Shown here: positions 7,686-15,531 of the stretch, piece after piece
How positions within the stretch are numbered: position 1 is the stretch's first letter
Layout of the letters: the number at the start of each line of letters is the position of its first letter
Assembly: GCA_004193545.1 (NCBI GenBank)
Contig: RPGO01000001.1
Coordinates: 1 to 41,776 of the forward strand
Length of the DNA: 41,776 bases
DNA from: Candidatus Argoarchaeum ethanivorans
GTDB taxonomy: Archaea; Halobacteriota; Methanosarcinia; Methanosarcinales; EX4572-44
Direction of reading: 5' to 3'
Position numbers and translations under genes: made by a program
The notes under the pieces: model-generated
Database searches by the model: none
What the model was told of the DNA's origin: nothing
What the model saw: the letters and a program-made list of their open reading frames with translations, nothing else

Positions 7686-8837
7686 TTATATCTGGTCCTT
7701 CCACTTTTTCTGTTGACTTGCCACGTTCACATACCCGATCAGATCTATTGGAGGGTCTTCACCAGAGTATGCATAATCCCAGATTTTGTTAAGAAACGGA
7801 GTTACTGTATTTGTGAAGTGATCCTCAACAAGGTATCTATTTATAGTAGCTCTGCTGACAATTTTTATATCCCTGTCACCAACGAAATGGTATGCATTAT
7901 CGTTGTTCGCTTGAACTTGGTTGTTGTCAGGGGTGACTACCATAGTTCCTTTTAGTGGTGGGATGAAAGGGGGGTGGTTTGATTCAAACCGTTTGTCGTC
8001 ATCGGTGACCGCCTTAATTGCTACAAACAACACCGCGTCAACACCTGGATTTACTCCTCTGAAAATATTATCAACTCTTCCGGGTACTTCCGCGTTTAAC
8101 CAAATACCAACAAAGTTATCTGAGATATAGGTAGTGTCCACCCACAACTCGTTTATGGATTCAGAGACAAGTTGCTTAATCCGATCCTCGTTGGCAAGCA
8201 AATCATCCATTGGCGAGCCTGTCACAATCGAAACCGTTGAGTATTTGAGATCGTGTGCTGCAATCGCGTTTGCTACATCATATCCTGATTTTTTGTCAAG
8301 AGAAGCACGTGCCTCTGTTACTAACCATTTTGCTATCTTTTCATTTATTGGATTATAGTCATTCTTTCCTTCTAACACGACGTGATTTGAAATGAACGTT
8401 ATTGATAGGTTATTATCCTTCTTTATCTCACTCAATCCTCTAAAAAACTCCATAGTGTTAAATATGCTTTGTACGACCCTCATTTCTGAAATCACCAGCA
8501 CCACATTTACATAATTTTTGCCTGGGGTCTGATCCAACAATATCTTGAGCTCTTCCAATGCAACACCTGATCCGCCACCACCAGTTCCGATTATAACAAA
8601 AATTGCTTCGCAGTTACATATTCCTGATCCATCGATTCTGTCTCTTATCTCCTTTTTGTTACGCAAGCCATCATACCGTCCCCTGTAAAAGTTCCCGGCG
8701 ATTGCCCTGTCTTTAAATTCCAACACTTCGAAAGTATTTGTTCCGATGACTGGGACGCCCCATCCATTCATAGGTTTCAAAGCTTTGTAGATTCCTTCTG
8801 CAGCATCCGTCTCTGTTATGAGCAGTCCATAAGACAT
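7686..8837 (-). CDS. Divergent FtsZ/tubulin-superfamily protein
   Basis: The 383-residue chain carries FVIIGTGGGGSGVALEEL (about 79-96). It aligns with the tubulin signature GGGTGTG of FtsZ, including the preceding hydrophobic strand. Upstream, VIGTNTFEVLEF matches the FtsZ segment around NTDAQAL, and downstream ITFISNHVVLE matches the strand ending in the T6 loop asparagine. The spacing of these blocks fits FtsZ to within a residue or so. The N-terminal glycine-rich T1 loop is replaced by ITETDAAEG, and I cannot find the T7 catalytic NxDxxD. It may bind nucleotide differently or polymerise without hydrolysis. FtsZ-like families outside FtsZ/CetZ (called FtsZl) are known and linked to membrane remodelling. 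GGAG and GTGAT lie before the ATG. Confidence 0.72.
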   Translation of the reverse strand: MSYGLLITETDAAEGIYKALKPMNGWGVPVIGTNTFEVLEFKDRAIAGNFYRGRYDGLRNKKEIRDRIDGSGICNCEAIFVIIGTGGGGSGVALEELKILLDQTPGKNYVNVVLVISEMRVVQSIFNTMEFFRGLSEIKKDNNLSITFISNHVVLEGKNDYNPINEKIAKWLVTEARASLDKKSGYDVANAIAAHDLKYSTVSIVTGSPMDDLLANEDRIKQLVSESINELWVDTTYISDNFVGIWLNAEVPGRVDNIFRGVNPGVDAVLFVAIKAVTDDDKRFESNHPPFIPPLKGTMVVTPDNNQVQANNDNAYHFVGDRDIKIVSRATINRYLVEDHFTNTVTPFLNKIWDYAYSGEDPPIDLIGYVNVASQQKKWKDQI

Positions 8838-8843
8838 TATTCA

Positions 8844-9794
8844 TCACACTCCTATTTTACTAAATATACATTTCCATATCAAGAACGTAATAACAATGAC
8901 AATACTAAGGACAAAGACGACCTTCCGCACTGCCGAGGACGCTCTTCTCCAACCTCTTTTCCAACGAATATCATTCCACGCATAACCCAGCGCGTCCCTT
9001 AACACCAGACCAGCAATGACCAGAAGCACGACAAAGACCGAAAAGATGCCGATACTTTTCATCACACTCGCTACGTCCGGTATCCCCTCTCGCGCCATCT
9101 TTGCTTCCCTTTGCGCCAGATGCGCGTAGGCACAACCCAACGAATATTCAGGATTCTGCGACCTTGCCTGTTCCAATGCGCTCCTGCTGTAACCGAGCCT
9201 CTTCTCTCCCTGCTCAATCCTGGAACTCATGAATGGCAGCCACGCTGCCCATCTGACACCATCGATTCGCGCTTCTGACTTTCTGATCTCTCTCATAGAC
9301 TGCGCACGCGACCAGTTAAGGTGTTCAACAGTCGCTCCAGAAAACTGATTGGCTCCAAAGTCATTGAGAGAATTGCTCAAAAATGAGTTTGCATCACGGA
9401 CATCCTGGAATCCGCACGTTATATATCCGTCTGCAAGTTTGAGATTGTTTTTAACATCATTTTCATCTATCTTTTTTAGAGAGTTTAATACCTCATTGAA
9501 ATGCTTTTCGCCATTTTCCAGGTTTGTAATTGCAGAACTCATTTCTATTTTGGCTTGCTCGAACCACTGATCCTCCTGCAGATCAGCCAATCCATCAAAG
9601 GCAACCATATCAAACTTGAGATGCTCAATATCATCGGTTAGTGCTGCCAGATTCTCCCTGATCTCAGTTAAGTCAATGTCATCATTAGCACTAATCACAG
9701 GACATGAAATAAACACAAGAACCAGGAGCAAGATCGCTACTACACCAGTTGTCGCATCCGTTTCTACAAACTTCTTTAACTTATCTGCTGTCAT
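8844..9794 (-). CDS. Membrane protein with helical external domain, first gene of the FtsZ-like operon
   Basis: No named family is recognised. The 316 residues comprise one membrane span (about 17-37, TTGVVAILLLVLVFISC), about 200 mainly helical, charged residues predicted to lie outside (TEIRENLAALTDDIEHL onward), and two C-terminal spans (about 242-265 and 290-312) joined by a very basic loop (RWKRGWRRASSAVRK). The basic loop should face the cytoplasm and could contact the FtsZ-like protein. The gene precedes that gene by 6 bp. A TATA-like element (ggtataata) on the minus strand near 9855 could start the operon; it lies beside the left hairpin of the IS200 element, so the insertion may have altered the promoter. 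Confidence 0.78.
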   Translation of the reverse strand: MTADKLKKFVETDATTGVVAILLLVLVFISCPVISANDDIDLTEIRENLAALTDDIEHLKFDMVAFDGLADLQEDQWFEQAKIEMSSAITNLENGEKHFNEVLNSLKKIDENDVKNNLKLADGYITCGFQDVRDANSFLSNSLNDFGANQFSGATVEHLNWSRAQSMREIRKSEARIDGVRWAAWLPFMSSRIEQGEKRLGYSRSALEQARSQNPEYSLGCAYAHLAQREAKMAREGIPDVASVMKSIGIFSVFVVLLVIAGLVLRDALGYAWNDIRWKRGWRRASSAVRKVVFVLSIVIVITFLIWKCIFSKIGV

Positions 9795-9933
9795 AATTGC
9801 GGCTCAACCATATCCATGTTTACCGTCCAACATTAAAAGACTTTTCATTTGATTATTATACCCCGCAGCTCTGCTGCGGTTGGGACAAGCCACAAAGCAA
9901 GCTTTTTTTAAGCGTTGATATATAAGAACATTA

Positions 9934-10384
9934 ATGGTCGGGTTGAAACATGCGAGCCATCATGTTTATAAAATACGATACCATATGGTGCTTTGCATAA
10001 AATATAGAAAGAAATTATTGTATGGCACTGATAGAATTGAATTTTTTAAAGAAATATGCACTGAAATTGGGAAAAGATATTGGTTTGAATTTGATGCGTT
10101 GGGCATAGATGGAGATCATGTGCATGTTTTTGTTGGTGCAGCACCGAGATCATGCACCATCTATGGTTATGCAGATCATTAAAAGTATAACAGCTAAAAC
10201 TATTTTTAAAAAATACCCTGGTATAAAGAAACAACTTTGGGGAGGGGAACTTTGGAGTGATGGTGGGTATATAGGCACGGTTGGAGATTGGGTTACGGCA
10301 GACATTATTAAAACGTATGTCGAAAAGCAAGGTAGTAAAGAAGAAAAAGAGGAGTATGGTCAGATGAAACTTTTAGATTTTTGA
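9934..10384 (+). pseudogene. tnpA: IS200-type Y1 transposase, frameshifted
   Basis: Two overlapping frames together make a complete TnpA. The first (9934 onward) gives HASHHVYKIRYHMVLCIKYR and the HUH pair in GDHVHVFVGA. The second (continuing to 10384) gives SMVMQIIKSITAKTIFKKYP and LWGGELWSDGGYIGTVGDW with the catalytic tyrosine. The switch lies near 10145-10165 and needs a net +1 (or -2) change. All catalytic residues are retained, so the decay is recent, or a programmed shift is possible but lacks an obvious slippery site. The gene would have encoded about 149 residues. Confidence 0.8.
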
Positions 10385-10402
10385 ATAAGACCGGATAACA
10401 AA

Positions 10403-10445
10403 GCGACGGCACACCCCGCTGCTCTGCAGCGGGGTGTGCCGTCGC
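10403..10445. repeat. Perfect 20-bp hairpin at the right end of the IS200 element
   Basis: The arm beginning GCGACGGCACACCCC (10403-10422) is followed by loop TCT and its exact complement (10426-10445). The GC-rich stem is unusually long for an IS200 end and could also work as a transcription barrier. Confidence 0.9.
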
Positions 10446-10585
10446 AATTCGACTGTATCGGCTCTGGGACAATATTATTTTCGAATTCAGTATGCAGTGG
10501 AATTTTTTGAAAGATTTGTCGTAAAAACTGACCGCTATCAGTAGGCATTTTTATCCCAAATCCCTGCACTACAGGCACCAAATCG

Positions 10586-10816
10586 TCAACCCCGAAAGCT
10601 GTGAGTAATAAAAAATCCAATCAGAGTTAAGATTGCCGCAATCACCATGACAACAATCGTGGACCGCTTGTCTGTGCCAAGCACGATTGGGATTGGCCCG
10701 ATCATGACAACAGCACCTCCACCGACATACTCCCCTCTTGTGCGCGCATGGCTTGCAGCAAGTAGTATGAATCCAGTGATCACGAGCAGGGTGCCAAAAG
10801 CAATTAGCCAGATCAT
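10586..10816 (-). CDS. DUF131-family small membrane protein (second copy)
   Basis: A two-to-three-span membrane protein of 76 residues, it shares the GGAVVMIGPIPIVLGTD motif of DUF131/TIGR00304 proteins, common in euryarchaea and of unknown function. I placed the start at MIWLIAFGTLLV, preceded by GAGGT, because an upstream ATG would overlap the previous gene. It lies 5 bp after its paralogue and is the last gene of the MinD operon. The association with the ATPases hints at a shared process at the membrane; nothing more can be said. Confidence 0.8.
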   Translation of the reverse strand: MIWLIAFGTLLVITGFILLAASHARTRGEYVGGGAVVMIGPIPIVLGTDKRSTIVVMVIAAILTLIGFFITHSFRG

Positions 10817-10821
10817 AGACC

Positions 10822-11058
10822 TCAGCGCCTTCTCACAATCGCTGTGATTGCCCACACCGTAATTAGCATCATTACACCCATCCCAATTGCCATAAGCATC
10901 GAACCCTCTGATGTGCCAAACGCAATCGGGATTGGTCCGAGCAGCACGAACCCGCCGAATTCTGTTTTAGTTGTTCCTGCCTGCAGATTGGAACTCATCA
11001 CCATTCCAATAGCAATCAGTGCAAATCCAAGAATAACCGCAACAAGACCTGCTTTCAT
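10822..11058 (-). CDS. DUF131-family small membrane protein (first copy)
   Basis: This 78-residue protein begins MKAGLVAVILGFALIAIGM and contains GGFVLLGPIPIAFGTSEG, the DUF131 signature also seen in the next gene, with hydrophobic spans on both sides. The ATG overlaps the stop of the upstream MinD gene (ATGA), so translation is probably coupled. The tandem pair looks like an old duplication, since identity outside the motif is modest. Function is unknown for the family. Confidence 0.82.
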   Translation of the reverse strand: MKAGLVAVILGFALIAIGMVMSSNLQAGTTKTEFGGFVLLGPIPIAFGTSEGSMLMAIGMGVMMLITVWAITAIVRRR

Positions 11059-11912
11059 TTTATACCCCCCCATATCTCTTTTATCGCATCCGATACTGCG
11101 CAATCGGAGAATTCAACAACCGGCATGCCTGCAACCATCGCATCTGTCACCACTGGATCATAAGGAATATTTCTAACAATCGCAACCCCATGCTCCTTGC
11201 AGAACTCAGTAATCTTCCTGCTGTTTTCTTCATTGATGTCACACTTGTTGATGCAGACAACAGTTGCAATCCCAAAATGCCTGGTCACATCCATAATTCG
11301 CTTGAGGTCGTGCAGTCCCGACATCGTTGGTTCGGTAACAACAAGTGCAAGGTCTACTCCGGTCAGGGATGCAATCACCGGGCAGCCGATTCCTGGTGAT
11401 CCATCAATCAGGACAAGGTCAGACTCTTCCTCTTCTGCAACCCGCTGTGCATTGTTCCTGACAACGGTTACCAGTTTTCCGGATGTTTCTTCCGCGATAT
11501 TCAACTGTGCATGTGCCATTGTTCCATATTTCGTTTTTGAGATGAATGCATGACCCGAGACGCGTTCTTTCAGTTGGATCGCATCCTGATCGCACACGAA
11601 GACACATACGCCACAGCCCTCGCAACGCGCCGGGTTGACTGCATAACCAGATTCGGTGTCAGATATTGCCTTAAATCTGCATGCTTCTTCGCAGTTTCCG
11701 CATTCTATACATTTTGTTTTATCCATTGCTGCAACTTTTAAGCCTCTGAACTCCTCTTTTCTTATGATTTCCGGATGCAGCAGCAAATGGAGATCAGGTG
11801 CGTCCACATCGCAGTCAGCAATAACAACGTTTTTTGCAAGGGCTGCAAACGATGCGACAAGTGTTGTTTTCCCTGTGCCGCCTTTTCCACTTATGATTGT
11901 TATCTGCTTCAT
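11055..11912 (-). CDS. MinD-superfamily ATPase with inserted 2[4Fe-4S] ferredoxin domain (copy 2)
   Basis: The 285-residue chain has the deviant Walker A GKGGTGKTT at its N-terminus. Between the two halves of the P-loop domain it carries two cysteine clusters, CIECGNCEEAC and CEGCGVCVFVC, each able to bind a 4Fe-4S centre. The switch motif LIDGSPGIGCPVIAS follows. Such proteins occur in pairs in anaerobes and are thought to act in metal-cluster assembly or electron transfer. It overlaps the previous gene by 4 bp and is probably its partner in a heterodimer. All nucleotide-binding residues look intact. Confidence 0.93.
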   Translation of the reverse strand: MKQITIISGKGGTGKTTLVASFAALAKNVVIADCDVDAPDLHLLLHPEIIRKEEFRGLKVAAMDKTKCIECGNCEEACRFKAISDTESGYAVNPARCEGCGVCVFVCDQDAIQLKERVSGHAFISKTKYGTMAHAQLNIAEETSGKLVTVVRNNAQRVAEEEESDLVLIDGSPGIGCPVIASLTGVDLALVVTEPTMSGLHDLKRIMDVTRHFGIATVVCINKCDINEENSRKITEFCKEHGVAIVRNIPYDPVVTDAMVAGMPVVEFSDCAVSDAIKEIWGGIK

Positions 11913-12742
11913 AATTCCCCCCCAATTTCATCAATCATTCCTGCAAACCGTGTCTTCCATGCAGGGATTACATTCACAAACGGCAGGCCTTCCGAATAAT
12001 ACTCTGCGATCTTCTTATCATAAGGAATCTCAAGCAAGATCGGAATCCCCTCTTCTTCGCAGTAGTTGTAGACATTCTTGTCCCCGATTCCCGCCTTATT
12101 TATGATCACGCCAGAAGGAATTTTCAGCACTTTAAGCACTTCTACTATCAGTTTCAGGTCGTACAACCCAAACGGCGTTGGCTCTGTTACAAGAATACAG
12201 TAATCGCTGCCCGAAACTGCTGCAATCACCGGGCACGCTGTTCCGGGGGGCGCATCAATAATTACAGTCTTTCCCGGATCGGCATGCTCTTTAACCTGGT
12301 CTATCAATGGTGTTGCCATCCCCTCACCGATATTCAGCAGCCCGTACACGAGTTCCACGTTGTTGCCACTTCTCCCCCTCTTGATAACACCGATCTCACG
12401 TGGCTCCTCGCTGATTGCATCTCGCGGGCAGACCATTCTGCATAAACCACAGCCGTGACACAGTTCAGGAAACACCATAACCTGTGTTGGCAGCACAACG
12501 ATCGCGTTGTATTCACATGCAGATGCACACTTTCCACAGTAATCACACAAATCGTTATTAACCTCTGGCATAAGCACGTCTGCCGACTTTACATCCTCTA
12601 TCTCCGGTTTAAGGAAGATGTGTGCATTTGGTTCTTCGACATCACAATCCAGTAACTGTACATTCGAGAGCGACAGTGCAAGATTTACAGCCACTGTAGT
12701 CTTTCCTGTGCCGCCCTTTCCACTTGCTATTGATATGATCAT
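11909..12742 (-). CDS. MinD-superfamily ATPase with inserted 2[4Fe-4S] ferredoxin domain (copy 1)
   Basis: This 277-residue paralogue of the next gene has Walker A GKGGTGKTT, cysteine clusters CDYCGKCASAC and CHGCGLCRMVC, and IIDAPPGTACPVIAA. It is the first gene of a four-gene operon (two ATPases, two DUF131 proteins) with 4-bp overlaps. The upstream spacer lacks a strong ribosome site (GAGATGACC at best). The paired arrangement is common in methanogens and other anaerobes. The specific client is unknown; assembly or reduction of an iron-sulfur or tetrapyrrole protein is a plausible role. Confidence 0.93.
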   Translation of the reverse strand: MIISIASGKGGTGKTTVAVNLALSLSNVQLLDCDVEEPNAHIFLKPEIEDVKSADVLMPEVNNDLCDYCGKCASACEYNAIVVLPTQVMVFPELCHGCGLCRMVCPRDAISEEPREIGVIKRGRSGNNVELVYGLLNIGEGMATPLIDQVKEHADPGKTVIIDAPPGTACPVIAAVSGSDYCILVTEPTPFGLYDLKLIVEVLKVLKIPSGVIINKAGIGDKNVYNYCEEEGIPILLEIPYDKKIAEYYSEGLPFVNVIPAWKTRFAGMIDEIGGEL

Positions 12743-12853
12743 TGTTTAGGTCATCTCTTTTGATTTAGTGATTGATATTCTGTCCTTTAGAACTTACGTT
12801 TTGTTATTGCAATATTTATCATTTCGATTACCCCACCATAAGCAAGGTTAGCC

Positions 12854-13084
12854 TTACAATACATATAATTTTTGGGAGTTTTTCATTTTCATCAGACTTC
12901 CCCATATCCCATGACTGCACCATCCCAGCAACCGAATCGTGGGGTATCTTTCTTCTTCGGGTTTTGGACGCCGTCTTTTTGCTGTGTCGTGTGAGATGCC
13001 GATTTTTTTTGAAAGTTAAACATCTGTGATTCGCCCGCTCCCCTGTAGCAATATTATGATCTTTCTGTAAACTTCATCCAGCAT
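12854..13084 (-). pseudogene. Possible relic of a helix-turn-helix gene
   Basis: On the minus strand ATG at 13084 opens LDEVYRKIIILLQGSGRITD and stops. After a shift the downstream frame reads KKIGISHDTAKRRRPKPEEE and continues to a stop at 12854. IGISHDTAKRR resembles the recognition helix of HTH or transposase N-terminal domains. The frame break and small size suggest a decayed gene. The assignment is weak; the rest of the 445-bp spacer (12743-13187) holds only promoter-like AT-rich DNA. Confidence 0.3.
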
Positions 13085-13121
13085 GATTATGCCCTATTAT
13101 TGCGAATTTTTAGCACATAAT

Positions 13122-13130
13122 TTTAAATAT
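13122..13130 (+). promoter_or_regulatory. TATA-like element of the RND operon
   Basis: tttaaatat lies about 60 nt before the ATG at 13188. A second AT-rich box (gatataata, 13165-13173) is closer, but too near the ATG for a standard start. Confidence 0.4.
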
Positions 13131-13187
13131 GTACAATTAGTATGTGATGCTACACGTATTGCTTTGATATAATAAGTTTTCTAATAG

Positions 13188-14378
13188 ATGGATAAGATGA
13201 CAACACTGTTCGATAAAGTCTTAATAGCGATTGCAAGGTATCAGAAGAGATACACGCGCGAGCTTATGATAGTTATAATTTTGATAACTATATTACTTGG
13301 TAGCGGACTCAAAGATATGACAATTAACTCAGATGTGCGCTCTGAGATGCCAAGAGATCTTCCGATCTTCAAGTTGAATGACAGGATAAATGATAAGTTC
13401 GGCGGTCAGGATACGGTTGTAATTGCAGTAAAGATTGATGAGTCTGTAAATTCCAAAGAAGCAGTGCGTGATGTACGCGATTCACAGGTAATAGAATCTC
13501 TCATGTTTCTGGATGAGAGTCTCCGGGATGAGAGTATGGTTCAAAGTGTCACTTCTCCTGCAAGTTTTTTCCGATCCATAGATGGGATATCAGATGATAA
13601 TGTCTCACTGGTGATTGAAAAGAATCCGGCGATTGAAAAGTTTTTTAGTCGTGATTATCGCATGACTTTGATGTATGTCTCGGCAGATATTGGTGCTGAT
13701 GATGTGAAAATTCAAAGTTTTATTGACATCGTGCATGAGAAGCTTGATTACACTCCAAAACCTCCTGGAATAAAGTTTGGCATCACTGGAAGTCCTGTTC
13801 TTCGTGTCTCCATTTTTGACCTTTTGAAAAGTGATGCTCTAACCACATTGTTGATTGCAGCGTGCATTATACTATTGTTGCTGTTTGTGATGGAAAAGTC
13901 CTTCACACGTGGACTGCTGATATTTATCCCACTCTCGCTTGGACTTATCTGGACAATGGGTACACTTGGTTGGCTTGGCATACCACTTTCTATTGCCACG
14001 GTATGTCTGAGTTCGATGATCCTTGGGCTCGGAGTGGAGTACGGCGTGTTTATGGTTACAAGATACAAGGAGGAACGAGATAAGGGACGAAACCAGAGCG
14101 ACTCGGTTGAAACTGCTGTTCACGGGATTGGCACAGCAATTATAGGTTCAGGTCTAACCACTATCGTAGGGTTTGGTGTCCTGTCATTTTCCTCTGTACC
14201 GATGATGCAGCATCTTGGGCAAACCCTTGCACTTGGTATTTTCTACTCGCTCATGGCTGCACTTTTTGCTAATCCGGTGCTCATGATACTTGAAGAAGAC
14301 TTTGAGCATCACAGAACTGAAAAGTTGTTAAAAATGTTTGCTGCTAAACGGGATGGACATGTGAGGCGACCACGATGA
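13188..14378 (+). CDS. RND/MMPL-family exporter, first half
   Basis: The 396 residues begin with a membrane span (LMIVIILITILLGSGL), then about 170 external residues starting DVRSEMPRDLPIF, then five spans. The RND/MMPL signature region is GLGVEYGVFMVTRYKEE, corresponding to the proton-relay helix, followed by GLTTIVGFGVLSFSS. This is one six-span repeat of a transporter that normally has two. The second half is the next gene, joined by a 4-bp overlap, so the pair probably assembles as one exporter. Archaeal members are suspected to move lipids or hydrophobic compounds; the substrate is not indicated. Confidence 0.88.
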   Translation: MDKMTTLFDKVLIAIARYQKRYTRELMIVIILITILLGSGLKDMTINSDVRSEMPRDLPIFKLNDRINDKFGGQDTVVIAVKIDESVNSKEAVRDVRDSQVIESLMFLDESLRDESMVQSVTSPASFFRSIDGISDDNVSLVIEKNPAIEKFFSRDYRMTLMYVSADIGADDVKIQSFIDIVHEKLDYTPKPPGIKFGITGSPVLRVSIFDLLKSDALTTLLIAACIILLLLFVMEKSFTRGLLIFIPLSLGLIWTMGTLGWLGIPLSIATVCLSSMILGLGVEYGVFMVTRYKEERDKGRNQSDSVETAVHGIGTAIIGSGLTTIVGFGVLSFSSVPMMQHLGQTLALGIFYSLMAALFANPVLMILEEDFEHHRTEKLLKMFAAKRDGHVRRPR

Positions 14379-15517
14379 TACAGGACTATATTGATAGATA
14401 TGCTCACTTTGTCGCACATCATCCGTACCTCATACTGCTGTTTGTCATACTGTTATCTTCCTTCGCATTTGTGATGATGAGCACTGTTACAACTGAAAAA
14501 GCCGATCTTAAAGACTACCTGCCAGAAGATATCGAGGCTATTGCTACACTGTTTGATATAGAGGATAAGTTTGGAAGCGTAGACTCTGTATATATCGTGA
14601 TTGAGGTAGACCCTGCATACAGTGACTCAGATGAAATAAGAGATCTTCGCGATCCGCAGATACTACGGTATGTTGAACAAATCTCACAGTTAGCCAGGCA
14701 TACAGAAGATGTGATGGAAGTTTCAAGTGCCTCAACGACGATAAAAAGTATCAATGATGGAAAACTTCCACAATCTCTTAGAAAAGTCAGGGAACTCACC
14801 AATAAAAACGGCTTGTTGGATGGGTATATCAGCGATGATTACACAATGTCTCTTGTTAAGATACGTTTAATAGATATTGATGCGGACCTTGAGAGTATCG
14901 AGATTGAGCTTGAAAAGATCATCCAATCCACTCCACACCCGGCCGGGATAAAAGTGAGTCTTGGCGGGGCCTCAATGGAAGGACAAGCGATGGAAAAAGC
15001 CATTAAGCCAGATATGAAACGAACTTCCACTTATTCGCTGATAGGAATTCTTATTGTCGTTCTGGTGCTGTTTCGATCCCCCAAATATGGATTCATTCCA
15101 CTTACTACCATTTTGTTTGGAACGCTGTGGGCAATGGGTTATGTTGGGCTTATAGGCATGGGTTTAACGTCAAATACATCAGGTGTGATTTCCATGATCA
15201 TGGGCATCGGAATTGACTTTGGCATACAGGTAACAACTCGCTATCGCTTTGAACGTGCACATCAACTTCCCCCGGATGCAATGGAACTCACACTAAGGAA
15301 AGTGATTATGCCAATGTCTACCACAACACTTGCCGCACTTATCGGTTTCCAGGCAATGTCGATGGGACAGCTAACTTTCATGGGAGATATGGGTACGATG
15401 ATGAGCTATGGTGTAGCTGCATGTATGGTGGCAGCGATCACAGCTGTACCATCTTTTATATTAATAGCAGACACCCTGAGTATATCCAAAATATTTACAA
15501 TATTTACAAAAAATTAA
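14375..15517 (+). CDS. RND/MMPL-family exporter, second half
   Basis: This 380-residue protein repeats the layout of its neighbour: one span, an external domain starting with EKADLKDYLPEDIEAI, then five spans including GIGIDFGIQVTTRYRFE and TTTLAALIGFQAMSMG. The charged/acidic position in GIGIDFG matches the proton-relay helix. The start ATG overlaps the stop of the first half. Sequence identity between the halves is low, so the split or duplication is ancient. The downstream CARDB protein follows after 14 bp and is likely an external accessory. Confidence 0.88.
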   Translation: MIQDYIDRYAHFVAHHPYLILLFVILLSSFAFVMMSTVTTEKADLKDYLPEDIEAIATLFDIEDKFGSVDSVYIVIEVDPAYSDSDEIRDLRDPQILRYVEQISQLARHTEDVMEVSSASTTIKSINDGKLPQSLRKVRELTNKNGLLDGYISDDYTMSLVKIRLIDIDADLESIEIELEKIIQSTPHPAGIKVSLGGASMEGQAMEKAIKPDMKRTSTYSLIGILIVVLVLFRSPKYGFIPLTTILFGTLWAMGYVGLIGMGLTSNTSGVISMIMGIGIDFGIQVTTRYRFERAHQLPPDAMELTLRKVIMPMSTTTLAALIGFQAMSMGQLTFMGDMGTMMSYGVAACMVAAITAVPSFILIADTLSISKIFTIFTKN

Positions 15518-15531
15518 AATGGAGATGTATT

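Larger units (their letters stand above)
9861..10445 (+). mobile_element. Decayed IS200/IS605-family element
   Basis: A Y1 transposase pseudogene is bounded by two hairpins, as in IS200-type elements whose ends are recognised as folded single strands. The left hairpin has arm CCGCAGC with loop TCT (9863-9879). The right one has a perfect 20-bp arm with loop TCT (10403-10445). The total of about 585 bp fits a tnpA-only element. No tnpB and no terminal inverted repeats are seen, as expected. The exact cleavage sites cannot be placed. Confidence 0.7.

Noticed and set aside
10360-10620. 86-aa minus-strand ORF
   Set aside because: It runs through the IS200 right-end hairpin, overlaps the transposase end, and has no protein-like pattern or ribosome site.
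12772-13029. 85-aa plus-strand ORF after the MinD operon
   Set aside because: Composition is unlike a real protein, it opposes the HTH-like relic on the other strand, and it has no start signals.
15421-15531. N-terminal extension of the CARDB protein
   Set aside because: It overlaps the RND gene, and the signal peptide and GGAG site both mark the start at 15532.
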